From: an uncultured Aquimonas sp.
GTDB taxonomy: Bacteria > Pseudomonadota > Gammaproteobacteria > Xanthomonadales > Xanthomonadaceae
Direction: 5' to 3'
NCBI GenBank assembly: GCA_946481615.1
Contig: CAMLOR010000117.1
Span: 1-9,479 of the forward strand
Length of the DNA: 9,479 nucleotides
A program made the position numbers and the translations under genes. The notes beneath the pieces are model-generated. The model was not told where the DNA came from, did no database searches, and saw only the letters and a list, made by a program, of their open reading frames with translations. Positions 1 through 6,814 of this stretch are shown one piece after another (the stretch's first letter is position 1; each line of letters starts with the position of its first letter).

Positions 1-6
1 ATCAGG

Positions 7-74
7 CCGGCGAAGCCGGGGCCGGACAGGATGTCCGGCCCTTTTCGTCAGTGCAGGGATGCACTGTCGAAAAG
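7..74. repeat. Three consecutive hairpins in a non-coding flank
   Basis: Positions 1-196 lie beyond the stop of the minus-strand dehydrogenase gene and contain no credible gene. They open with three back-to-back inverted repeats. The first is CCGGC/GCCGG (7-11 and 15-19, loop GAA). The second is a perfect 10-bp stem GGGCCGGACA/TGTCCGGCCC (19-28 and 32-41, loop GGA), followed by TTTT at 42-45. The third has arms CTTTTCG and CAGTGCA separated by a T-T mismatch (41-74, loop GGGA). Hairpin two plus the T-run could terminate a plus-strand gene ending left of the window. The similar purine loops also suggest an extragenic palindromic repeat. Nothing further is recognised at 75-196 apart from GC-rich, locally repetitive sequence. 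Confidence 0.6.
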
Positions 75-196
75 CCCGGCCGCCGCCAGCTTCCCGCGAG
101 CGCAGCGAGCGGGCGCCGCAGCCGGCCGTCCCACCCCACCCCGGCAAGAGCACCTGCGCAACCCTCACGCGAGCCACCTGCTCCCCAACGAAGGTG

Positions 197-1555
197 CTAA
201 AGCCTCCCCTCGACATCCTCGACATCGAGCATCTGCTTCACGTCGAACACGACGCCGTCGGGTTTGAGGAGTGCGCGGATCCACTCTGCGCCGCGGCGGC
301 GGAATTCGTCGTGGGCCACCGCGAGCACCACGGCGTCGTAGTGGGCGAACTTCGGATCGTCGACCAGGTCCAGACGGTGTTCGTGGCGCGCGGCCGCCGC
401 GTCGGCCCAGGGGTCGTGCACGTCGATCTGCGCGCCGTAATCGCGCAGCTCCGCGATGATGTCCACGACGCGCGTGTTGCGCAGGTCCGGGCAGTTCTCC
501 TTGAACGCGAGCCCGAGCATCAACACCTGCGCACCGGCGGCGTGAACGCGCCGCTGCACCAGCAGTTTCACCACGCGGCCGGCCACATAGGCTCCCATGC
601 CATCGTTGATGCGGCGGCCGGCGAGGATCATGTCGGGCACGAAGCCGATCTGGCGTGCCTTGTAGGTGAGATAGTAAGGATCCACGCCGACGCAATGTCC
701 GCCGACCAGGCCCGGGCGGAACGGCAGGAAATTCCACTTCGTGCCGGCCGCGGCCAGCACCTGCGCAGTGTCGATGCCGAGGCGATGGAACAGCATCGCC
801 AACTCGTTCACCAACGCGATGTTGACGTCGCGCTGCGTGTTCTCGATCACCTTGGCGGCCTCGGCCACGCGAATGCTCGGGGCACGATGCGTACCCGCGG
901 GGACCATGCTCGCGTACAGGCGGTCGACGAAATCGGCCGCTGCCGGCGTCGAACCCGACGTGATCTTCACGATCGAAACCAGGCGCCGCTCATGATCGCC
1001 CGGGTTGATGCGCTCGGGGCTGTAGCCGAGGAAGAAGTCCTCGTCGGGCACCAGGCCCGAACATGCCGCGAGGATGGGCGCGCAGACCTCCTCCGTGCAT
1101 CCCGGATACACGGTCGATTCGAACACCACCACTGCGCCGCGCTTGAGCGCGCGCCCGGCGATCGCGCTGGCGGCGCGCAAGGGCGCGAGATCGGGCTGCT
1201 TGTAGGCGTCCACCGGCGTGGGCACGGCCACGATGATGACGTCGCAGCCCTGCAGGTCTTCGGCGTTGTCGGTGACCTGCATGCGGTGCGCGGAGCGCAG
1301 TTGTTCCTCGCCCACTTCCAGCGTGCGGTCGCGCCCCGCACGCAATTCCGCGACGCGCCCGGCATCGATATCGAAACCGACGGTTTCAAGGTGTTTGCCG
1401 AATTCCGCGGCGAGCGGCAATCCGACATAGCCCAGGCCGATGACACCGATCTTCACCTGCTCGACGGGCGGAAACTCCACGCGGCGAGGCAGCGCGAAAT
1501 CGCGCGGCGCATCGGCAACGGTCTGCAGCGGCGTGAGCGCAGTGTCGAGATTCAT
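197..1555 (-). CDS. tviB: UDP-N-acetylhexosamine 6-dehydrogenase, TviB/WbpO type
   Basis: This is an NAD-dependent nucleotide-sugar dehydrogenase of the UDP-glucose/GDP-mannose dehydrogenase family. Relatives oxidise C6 of UDP-GlcNAc or UDP-GalNAc to the uronic acid used in capsule, O-antigen or exopolysaccharide, in the cytoplasm. Counting from the ATG at 1555 (452 aa), the Rossmann motif GLGYVG is at about 40-45, the conserved AEAAKVIENTQRD helix at about 231-243, and the catalytic-cysteine motif GGHCVGVDPYY at about 285-295 with Cys288. The lead-in to that motif, FLPFRPGLVGG, is typical of the TviB/WbpO branch. The protein is about 25-30 residues longer than TviB or WbpO, all at the N-terminus. 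A GTG at 1630 would add 25 residues of low-complexity sequence. Neither start has a strong ribosome-binding site, and the ATG was preferred. No partner epimerase or glycosyltransferase is in the window. Whether the substrate is the gluco or galacto form cannot be told from sequence alone. Confidence 0.93.
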   Translation of the reverse strand: MNLDTALTPLQTVADAPRDFALPRRVEFPPVEQVKIGVIGLGYVGLPLAAEFGKHLETVGFDIDAGRVAELRAGRDRTLEVGEEQLRSAHRMQVTDNAEDLQGCDVIIVAVPTPVDAYKQPDLAPLRAASAIAGRALKRGAVVVFESTVYPGCTEEVCAPILAACSGLVPDEDFFLGYSPERINPGDHERRLVSIVKITSGSTPAAADFVDRLYASMVPAGTHRAPSIRVAEAAKVIENTQRDVNIALVNELAMLFHRLGIDTAQVLAAAGTKWNFLPFRPGLVGGHCVGVDPYYLTYKARQIGFVPDMILAGRRINDGMGAYVAGRVVKLLVQRRVHAAGAQVLMLGLAFKENCPDLRNTRVVDIIAELRDYGAQIDVHDPWADAAAARHEHRLDLVDDPKFAHYDAVVLAVAHDEFRRRGAEWIRALLKPDGVVFDVKQMLDVEDVEGRL

Positions 1556-1642
1556 GTCGGCGTCCGTGGAAGCGAGCGGTGCGGGCAGTTTCGGCGGCCC
1601 GCAGGCAAGGCTCTGTGCGCTCGCCGACACCGGATCGGGACT

Positions 1643-1656
1643 GGCGCCGCGGCGCC
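1643..1656. repeat. Perfect 14-bp GC palindrome before the dehydrogenase gene
   Basis: GGCGCCGCGGCGCC is a perfect palindrome in the 142-bp gap between the Crp/Fnr-family gene's stop and the dehydrogenase ATG. It lies about 90 bp upstream of that ATG. It could be a protein-binding site or a hairpin in a read-through transcript, but such palindromes also arise by chance in GC-rich DNA. No clear promoter was found beside it. Confidence 0.4.
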
Positions 1657-1697
1657 GGGCGCAGTGTGCTATGCCGCGGTCGCCAGGCCGATCGGTT

Positions 1698-2489
1698 TCA
1701 CGCCGTGAGGCTGTACGCCGTGTTGGCGGCCACGCGCGGCGCGAAGCGCGCCATGCCTGCGACCTCGCGCGGCAATGGCGCGGGTTCGCGCGCCGCCGGG
1801 GCCAGCAGGCGATCGGAGGCCTTGCGCATCACGTCGTAGCACTCGCAGGCCAGGCCCTCGAGACGGGCGCGATCGAGCACCGTGATGCGGCCGCGGCTGT
1901 AGGCGATGACGCCGGCCTTCTGCAGCTTGCAGGCGGCCTCGGTGACGCCTTCGCGGCGCACGCCCAGCATGTTGGCGATCATCTCCTGCGTGACGAAGAT
2001 CTGGTTGCCGGCGGAGCGGTCGAGCGAGACCAGCAGCCAACGGCACAGCTGCTGGATCACAGTGTGATGGCGATTGCAGGCCGCGGTCTGCGCGATCTGC
2101 GTCATCAGCGCATGCGTGTAGCGCAGCAGTTGCATGCCGAGCCGTGCATTGCGCTCGAGCTCCAGGCGGAAAAGATCGGAGCGCAGCTGCAACAGCGGAC
2201 CACCGCTGTGCACCACGGCGCGGCCGGGTGCCTGTTCGCAGCCGAGGAAGAGCTCCATGCCGACCATGCCCTCGTGGCCGATCACCGCCACTTCGGCGGC
2301 CGAGCCGTCTTCCATTGCGTGGAGCATCGACACGATGCAGCCCACGGGGAAATACACATGACGTGGACGTTCGCCCGCTTCGAACAGCACGGCGCCTTGC
2401 GGGCTCTGCAACGATTGCAGTTGGTCGCGCGCGACATCGGAAAGCGAGTTCACCAGCGGATTGCCGAGAGCCTGGGGCGAGTAGCACAT
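1698..2489 (-). CDS. Crp/Fnr-family transcriptional regulator
   Basis: This is a 263-aa DNA-binding regulator. Residues about 30-130 form a cyclic-nucleotide-binding-like beta-barrel (VLFEAGERPRHVYFP; AVIGHEGMVGMELFLG). A Crp-type winged helix-turn-helix follows at about 145-205, with TQEMIANMLGVRREGVTEAA as the core and a recognition helix at about 178-190. It lacks the Fnr-type N-terminal cysteine cluster. The barrel does not show the usual cAMP-contacting phosphate-binding cassette, so its ligand is unknown. It belongs to a widespread group with the conserved stretch AQTAACNRHH before the HTH, and it is not the Xanthomonas Clp protein. A C-terminal tail of about 35 residues rich in Ala, Pro and Arg extends past the usual end. 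The ATG at 2489 is supported by AAGGA ten bases upstream. It lies between the hybrid kinase and the dehydrogenase in the same orientation. Confidence 0.93.
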   Translation of the reverse strand: MCYSPQALGNPLVNSLSDVARDQLQSLQSPQGAVLFEAGERPRHVYFPVGCIVSMLHAMEDGSAAEVAVIGHEGMVGMELFLGCEQAPGRAVVHSGGPLLQLRSDLFRLELERNARLGMQLLRYTHALMTQIAQTAACNRHHTVIQQLCRWLLVSLDRSAGNQIFVTQEMIANMLGVRREGVTEAACKLQKAGVIAYSRGRITVLDRARLEGLACECYDVMRKASDRLLAPAAREPAPLPREVAGMARFAPRVAANTAYSLTA

Positions 2490-2499
2490 CGGGGCGTCG

Positions 2500-2504
2500 T
2501 CCTT
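2500..2504 (-). promoter_or_regulatory. Ribosome-binding site of the Crp/Fnr-family gene
   Basis: AAGGA on the minus strand sits ten bases before the ATG at 2489. It supports that start. Confidence 0.65.
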
Positions 2505-2581
2505 GAAGGGAAAGAGAGCAGCGTGCCCACAGGTGCAGCTTGCATGCCACCGGCTAACCAGCCTTTAACGAAGTTGCTTAA

Positions 2582-2598
2582 CCCGCGCCGGACGCGGG
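2582..2598. repeat. 6-bp GC hairpin upstream of the Crp/Fnr-family gene
   Basis: CCCGCG (2582-2587) and CGCGGG (2593-2598) flank a CCGGA loop, about 95 bp before the regulator's start codon. It may be an operator or a leader hairpin. No T-run follows on either strand, so it is a poor terminator. Confidence 0.4.
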
Positions 2599-2659
2599 AA
2601 TACGTGCCGATGGGCCAGTTCACGGCGCGTTTGCACCGCGGGTAATTCCTGCCCGTCGG

Positions 2660-2718
2660 GTGCATTTTGCAAATGCACGCATCGCAGCGGTGTGCGCGAT
2701 GCATGAAGCAACCGCTGC
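2660..2718. repeat. Cluster of perfect inverted repeats behind the hybrid kinase gene
   Basis: Three perfect inverted repeats lie in 59 bp just past the kinase stop codon. One is GTGCATTT/AAATGCAC (2660-2667 and 2671-2678, 3-nt centre). The second is GCATCGC/GCGATGC (2679-2685 and 2696-2702). The third is GCAGCGGT/ACCGCTGC (2684-2691 and 2711-2718). The second and third share bases, so they cannot fold together. Read from the kinase, these could form a mutually exclusive hairpin set at the mRNA end, but no clear T-run follows. The first, AT-rich one has the dyad symmetry of a regulator-binding site and lies about 170 bp upstream of the Crp/Fnr-family gene. Confidence 0.6.
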
Positions 2719-2726
2719 TTTGCGGA

Positions 2727-5240
2727 TCAGACGACGTCCTGCCCCAGGATGTCGCGGATGCGCGCGAGGAATACGTCCGTCGCGAACGGCTTGGTCAGCA
2801 GATGCATGCCCGGATCGAGAAAACCGTCGGCGAACGCGGCGTTTTCCGCATAGCCCGTCATGAAGAGCACGGGTAGATCAGGCCAGCGTGCGCGCGCGGC
2901 CTCGGCCACCTGGCGCCCGTCGGGAGCAGGCATACCGATGTCGGTGATCAGCAGGCCGAAGCGTTCGCCACTTTCGAGCAGGCGCAGCGCGGTAGGGCCG
3001 TCCACCGCGCTCAGCACGCGATGGCCGAGGTCTTCGAGCACCTTGCAGACGAGCCCGCGGATCGCCGCCTCGTCTTCCACCACCAGGATCGATTCGCGCC
3101 GCGCACCGGGCACCATCGCCGCGCGCGGCGCGTCGGTTTCCTCGCTCTCCGGCGAACCCGCGAAACGCGGCAGATACAGCTCCACGGTGGTGCCGCGGCC
3201 CACTTCGCTGTCGATACGCGCGCAGCCTTCGGACTGGCGAACGAAGCCGTAGATCATCGACAGGCCCAGGCCGGTGCCCTGCCCCATCGGCTTGGTGGTG
3301 AAGAACGGATCGAAGGCACGCTGCCTCACCTCCGGCGGCATGCCCATGCCGCTGTCGGTGACGGCGATGCGCACGTACTGCCCGGGCGCGGCGTCCGGCA
3401 CGGCACCCGCAGCGAGCTGCGCGTTCCCGGTCTCGAGCACGAGCCGGCCGCCCTCAGGCATCGCGTCGCGCGCATTGATCGCCAGATTGAGGATGGCGTT
3501 CTCGAGCTGGTTGCGGTCGCAGCGCGTGATCCAGGCATCGTCCGCCAGCTTCAGTTCGATGCCGACGCCGGTGCCGAGCGAGCGCCGCAGCAGATCCTCC
3601 ATCGAACGCACCAGCTGGTTGACGTCCAGCGGCTTGGGATCGAGCGGCTGGCGCCGCGAGAAGGCCAGCAGGCGATGCGTGAGCGCCGCGGCGCGCTTGG
3701 CCGAGTTGCGCGCGGTGTCGAGGAAACGGCCAACCTCGTCGGCGCGTCCGCGCAGGATCAGCTGCTGGCTGAGGTCGATCGACATCAGGATGCCCTGCAG
3801 CAGATTGTTGAAATCGTGCGCGATGCCGCCGGTGAGCTGGCCCACGGCTTCCATCTTCTGCGCCTGGCGCAGGGCTTCCTCGGCCCGTCCGCGACGCCCC
3901 ACTTCCTCGCGCACGCGGATTTCCAGGGTTTCGTTGAGCTCGTGCAGGGCCTCGACGGCGCGCCGGCGCTCGGTGACGTCGGTGACGATGGTGCTGACGT
4001 AGCGCGGCCTGCCGCGCCCGTCGGTGGCGAGCGAGACGTGGTTGCTCACCCACAGCACGCTGCCGTCCGGACGAAAATAGCGCTTCTCGACGAAAAACGG
4101 CTCGCCCGTTTCGTGCATGCGCGCCAACGAGCGCGCGGACTGCGCGCGATCGTCCGGATGCAACAGATCGAGGCGATGGCAGCCCAGCAACTGCTCGCGC
4201 GCACGCCCCGTCATCTCGCAGAAAAGATCGTTGACCTGGATGATGTGGCCATCGAGATCGGTCTGGTAGATGCCGACCGCGGCCTGGTTCAACAGCGAAT
4301 GCAGGCGGTCGTGGGCCTCGCGCAGATCGGTCTCGATGCGCTTGCGGTCGGTGATGTCGAAACACACGCCGACGAAACGGCGCGATCCCGTCGCTTCGTC
4401 GCCGACCACCTCGCCGCGCCGCGCCAGCCAGCGGGTCTCGCCGGTATCGGGGCGCGTGATGCGGTACTCGGCATAACCCAGGGGATTGCCGCCTTCGGAC
4501 AACCGCGCCGGGCCGGTTGTGCCCCGGTCCTCGTCATGCACGAGTCCGAGCAGCAGCGACTCGGTGACCGGGGTCTCCGGATCCAGGCCCCAGAGCGCGC
4601 GGTATTCGTCGGAAACCTCCAGCCGGCCGGTATCGGGGTGCCATTCGAAGGTGCCGATGCCGCCGGCGCGCTGCGCGATGCGCAGGTGCTGCCCGGATGC
4701 CACGCGCGCGGTGATGTCGACCACGGTGCACAACACGCCCTGCACCGCACCGGTGTCGTCGCGCACCGGCGTGTAGTACAGATCCATCCACACGTCTTCG
4801 GGACGCCCGTTGCGCTCCAGCACGAACTTGTGTCCGGGCGCTTCCTGCACTTCGCCACGGAAACCGCGCTCGAGGATCTCGCGATTCCAGTCCCAGATTT
4901 CCGGCCACACCTCGGGCACCGTGCCCCCGAACGCGCGTGGATGCTTCTGTCCCGCTAGCGCGGCGTAGCGATCGTTGTAGATCATCACGTGCGCCGGCCC
5001 CCACATCAGCACCATCGCGATGGGCGAAAGTACGACGAGATCGGCGGTGGAGCGCAGCAGGGCGGGCCAGTGCGAGCGTGGGCCGAGCGGGGTCGCTGCC
5101 CAATCGAGGTGATCGAGCATGCTCGCACAATGGTTTGGGGCGGCGTCCTGCATCCCTGACTCGCGACAGACCGAGGCTGGATAGTGCGCCGCGCTTGCGC
5201 CGTTCTCAAGAGGAACGGCGAAGCCCGGAGCGCAGTGCAT
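2727..5240 (-). CDS. Soluble hybrid sensor histidine kinase, PAS x3-HisKA-HATPase-REC
   Basis: This is an 837-aa two-component sensor that autophosphorylates on histidine and can pass the phosphate to its own receiver. The order is: a PAS-like N-terminal module (about 55-180), two PAS domains (about 185-298 and 307-425), a short coiled linker, and a HisKA domain with His475 in GGIAHDFNNLL. A HATPase domain follows, with N box NLAINARDAMP (585-595), DSGMGM (629-634) and GQGTGLGLSM (653-662). Last is a receiver domain (about 716-835) with acidic E722/D723, phospho-acceptor Asp767, Thr795 and Lys817. All catalytic residues are present. No transmembrane stretch is visible, so it is probably a cytoplasmic sensor. 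No chromophore-binding cysteine motif of LOV type (NCRFLQ) is seen. There is no separate response regulator next door. The start is uncertain: ATGs at 5240, 5153 and 5120 are all in frame, none has a strong ribosome-binding site, and codon bias before 5153 is weaker. Confidence 0.95.
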   Translation of the reverse strand: MHCAPGFAVPLENGASAAHYPASVCRESGMQDAAPNHCASMLDHLDWAATPLGPRSHWPALLRSTADLVVLSPIAMVLMWGPAHVMIYNDRYAALAGQKHPRAFGGTVPEVWPEIWDWNREILERGFRGEVQEAPGHKFVLERNGRPEDVWMDLYYTPVRDDTGAVQGVLCTVVDITARVASGQHLRIAQRAGGIGTFEWHPDTGRLEVSDEYRALWGLDPETPVTESLLLGLVHDEDRGTTGPARLSEGGNPLGYAEYRITRPDTGETRWLARRGEVVGDEATGSRRFVGVCFDITDRKRIETDLREAHDRLHSLLNQAAVGIYQTDLDGHIIQVNDLFCEMTGRAREQLLGCHRLDLLHPDDRAQSARSLARMHETGEPFFVEKRYFRPDGSVLWVSNHVSLATDGRGRPRYVSTIVTDVTERRRAVEALHELNETLEIRVREEVGRRGRAEEALRQAQKMEAVGQLTGGIAHDFNNLLQGILMSIDLSQQLILRGRADEVGRFLDTARNSAKRAAALTHRLLAFSRRQPLDPKPLDVNQLVRSMEDLLRRSLGTGVGIELKLADDAWITRCDRNQLENAILNLAINARDAMPEGGRLVLETGNAQLAAGAVPDAAPGQYVRIAVTDSGMGMPPEVRQRAFDPFFTTKPMGQGTGLGLSMIYGFVRQSEGCARIDSEVGRGTTVELYLPRFAGSPESEETDAPRAAMVPGARRESILVVEDEAAIRGLVCKVLEDLGHRVLSAVDGPTALRLLESGERFGLLITDIGMPAPDGRQVAEAARARWPDLPVLFMTGYAENAAFADGFLDPGMHLLTKPFATDVFLARIRDILGQDVV

Positions 5241-5400
5241 ATGGTCCCATGCGGCGCCGCGCGAACAGCGCTGACTCCGGCGGCGACAAACTCAGTCCCG
5301 GGTGCAGAATGATCACGGCGTCGCTTGCGCCAGTCGGCCCGATCGTGAGTCGCATGGTCGCGGAACCGCGTTCTTCAGGGAATGCCTTCTCGAGCTGCGC

Positions 5401-6354
5401 ATGATGTCGAAGACGATGACGGACCATGCGACGATTGCAGCATTGCCCCGGACGCCCGCATCACGCCGGTGCGCCGAGCGCGGCCGCCACGGCGCCAGAC
5501 GATGCGCCGCCGCGTTCGCCGGTCTTGCCATTCTCTTGGCCGCGTGGATTTCTCCTGTATGGGCAACGCAATGCATGCCGCGCCCCACGCAAGAGGATTT
5601 CGCTTCGGCGAACCTGGTTTTCGTGGGCGAGGTGGTCCGCCGCGACGGTCGTACCGACAACACTTCGATTTCTGGTCCCGAGGGCACGGCGACCCTAGCT
5701 GTCGTGCATCCCCTGAAAGGCAAACCTGCCCGCACCCTCATGCTTAGGTTGGGGGCCTACAGCGTCCTGCAGGGACCGGAAGGCGAAGTGGCGCCAGGCA
5801 AGCGCTCCAAGGTTCTTGTGTTCGCGACGCTGTTGGACGGTGTTCTTTACGATCTGGTCTGCAGCGGGAGCGGTGTGATCGTGCGCGAAGACGAACGATT
5901 CCACGCGCTGGGCTTCCGACAGGAGGAATTCGACGCGCTGGGGCTGCCCACCGACAAGGAACTGGTGTTGCGCCTGATGTCCGACTGGGACGCTTGGCGA
6001 GCCGCCGTCCTGGCGTGCGAGCATGTCGACTGCTATCGGCGCTTGCGACGCGACGACACGACCGACGCCCACATCGTCGATGCCCATCGGGAAAGTTTCG
6101 AGCGCGAGCGCAAGTTCTATCGGTGGCTGAGCGCCAACCCTTACCGACTACACAGAGGGGCAATCGGTGATGGACTCGTAGCGCACCTCGAATATCGCCT
6201 GGCGTCGAGCAAATCCTCACTCCACGACTTCGTCGTGTCCTTCGAACCGGTCGGGGGCAACGACGATCAATGGCGATTCGCAGGCTTGCGAATCGCCGAG
6301 TTCCCATCGCCTTGGCACGACTCGTTTCGAATTTGGACGCCTGACGGGCCGTAA
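5401..6354 (+). CDS. Exported protein of unknown function, TIMP/NTR-like N-terminal half
   Basis: This is a 317-aa protein with a signal peptide. An Arg-rich N-region precedes a hydrophobic core at about 36-50 (AAAFAGLAILLAAWI), with a likely signal peptidase I site after VWA at 55. The mature protein begins TQCMPRPTQEDFASANLVFVGEVV. A cysteine just after cleavage followed by an (A)D/NxVFxGxV strand is the pattern of bacterial TIMP/netrin-like OB-fold domains. Cys58 could pair with Cys154 (DLVCSGSG). Residues about 190-317 are unlike anything recognised and carry a CEHVDC pair (206, 211) that may be another disulfide. It probably acts in the periplasm or is secreted. The signal peptide's N-region is unusually long, so a start after 5401 (for example ATG 5416) is possible, and a GTG at 5302 also opens the frame. 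GC content is slightly lower than in neighbouring genes. The role is unknown. Confidence 0.75.
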   Translation: MMSKTMTDHATIAALPRTPASRRCAERGRHGARRCAAAFAGLAILLAAWISPVWATQCMPRPTQEDFASANLVFVGEVVRRDGRTDNTSISGPEGTATLAVVHPLKGKPARTLMLRLGAYSVLQGPEGEVAPGKRSKVLVFATLLDGVLYDLVCSGSGVIVREDERFHALGFRQEEFDALGLPTDKELVLRLMSDWDAWRAAVLACEHVDCYRRLRRDDTTDAHIVDAHRESFERERKFYRWLSANPYRLHRGAIGDGLVAHLEYRLASSKSSLHDFVVSFEPVGGNDDQWRFAGLRIAEFPSPWHDSFRIWTPDGP

Positions 6355-6444
6355 GCCACGATTCGGGCTCATGGTTCGCAACCGAATGTGAGGGTCAACA
6401 ACGAAGAAAAAGGCACAGCCTGGAGTTCGAAAGTATACCCAGGG

Positions 6445-6462
6445 AAAAAATTGGGCTTTTTT
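6445..6462. repeat. A6/T6 inverted repeat beside the tRNA-Glu remnant
   Basis: AAAAAA (6445-6450) and TTTTTT (6457-6462) flank TTGGGC. The T-run follows a GGGC half-stem on the plus strand, and its mirror sits 8 nt beyond the tRNA-Glu remnant on the minus strand. It resembles half of a worn terminator. On the plus strand it could still weakly end transcription of the 5401-6354 gene. Confidence 0.3.
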
Positions 6463-6469
6463 CGTTAGC

Positions 6470-6510
6470 GGCGTCCCCAGAGGATTCGAACCCCGGTCGC
6501 TACCGTGAAA
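6470..6510 (-). pseudogene. tRNA-Glu 3'-half remnant
   Basis: These 41 nt match the intact tRNA-Glu from the anticodon loop through the T arm to the acceptor end, with one base missing and a couple changed in the T stem next to the TTCGAA loop. Everything 5' of the anticodon loop is replaced by unrelated sequence, and the encoded CCA is incomplete. It cannot fold as a tRNA. The break in similarity falls in the anticodon loop, a common crossover point for tRNA-targeting integrases. Confidence 0.85.
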
Positions 6511-6571
6511 TGGATCGTAAGCACCTGTCACCCCTGCCGGTGGTCGATCCGCACATTCCTTGACCGACCAG

Positions 6572-6607
6572 AAGCAGAAAGGCCCGCTTTCGCGGGCCTT
6601 TCTGCTT
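6572..6607. terminator. Strong hairpin terminator after the tRNA cluster
   Basis: AAGCAGAAAGGCCCGC and its exact reverse complement form a perfect 16-bp stem with a 4-nt loop (TTTC on plus, GAAA on minus). It begins 10 nt beyond the CCA end of tRNA-Glu. The GC core is flanked by AAA and TTT, so it should work on both strands: for the tRNA transcript and for any plus-strand read-through from 5401-6354. Confidence 0.9.
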
Positions 6608-6616
6608 GCCTAGAAG

Positions 6617-6692
6617 TGGCGTCCCCACGGGGATTCGAACCCCGGTCGCTACCGTGAAAGGGTAATGTCCTAGGCCTCTAGACGATGGGGAC
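6617..6692 (-). tRNA. tRNA-Glu(UUC)
   Basis: This 76-nt cloverleaf has acceptor arms GTCCCCA/TGGGGAC, an anticodon loop CTTTCAC with anticodon TTC (6656-6658), a T loop with TTCGAAT, and an encoded CCA. It follows tRNA-Ala by 25 nt and is probably cotranscribed with it. Confidence 0.97.
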
Positions 6693-6717
6693 GCAGTGTT
6701 GAAGCGTGTTGCCGGAG

Positions 6718-6793
<76 letters not shown>

Positions 6794-6814
6794 ACGTGCC
6801 GGTGAAGAACGCGA

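Noticed and set aside
59..1708. 549-codon plus-strand open frame opposite the dehydrogenase gene
   Set aside because: It is antisense to a clearly recognised enzyme. Its His/Arg/Ala/Val-rich translation is a by-product of G/C-biased third codon positions, and no family is recognised.
1440..2645. 401-codon plus-strand open frame opposite the Crp/Fnr-family gene
   Set aside because: It is a mirror of a well-supported gene with no recognisable domain.
2450..2704. 84-codon minus-strand frame in the gap before the Crp/Fnr-family gene
   Set aside because: It overlaps the start of that gene in another frame, has no ribosome-binding site, and crosses the palindrome cluster.
3021..4958. 645-codon plus-strand open frame opposite the hybrid kinase
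   Set aside because: The kinase on the other strand has every expected motif. This frame has low-complexity His/Arg/Ala composition only.
6217..6531. 104-codon minus-strand frame containing GSDRGSNPLGTP
   Set aside because: That phrase is the translated T arm of a tRNA, here the tRNA-Glu remnant, and is a common false gene.
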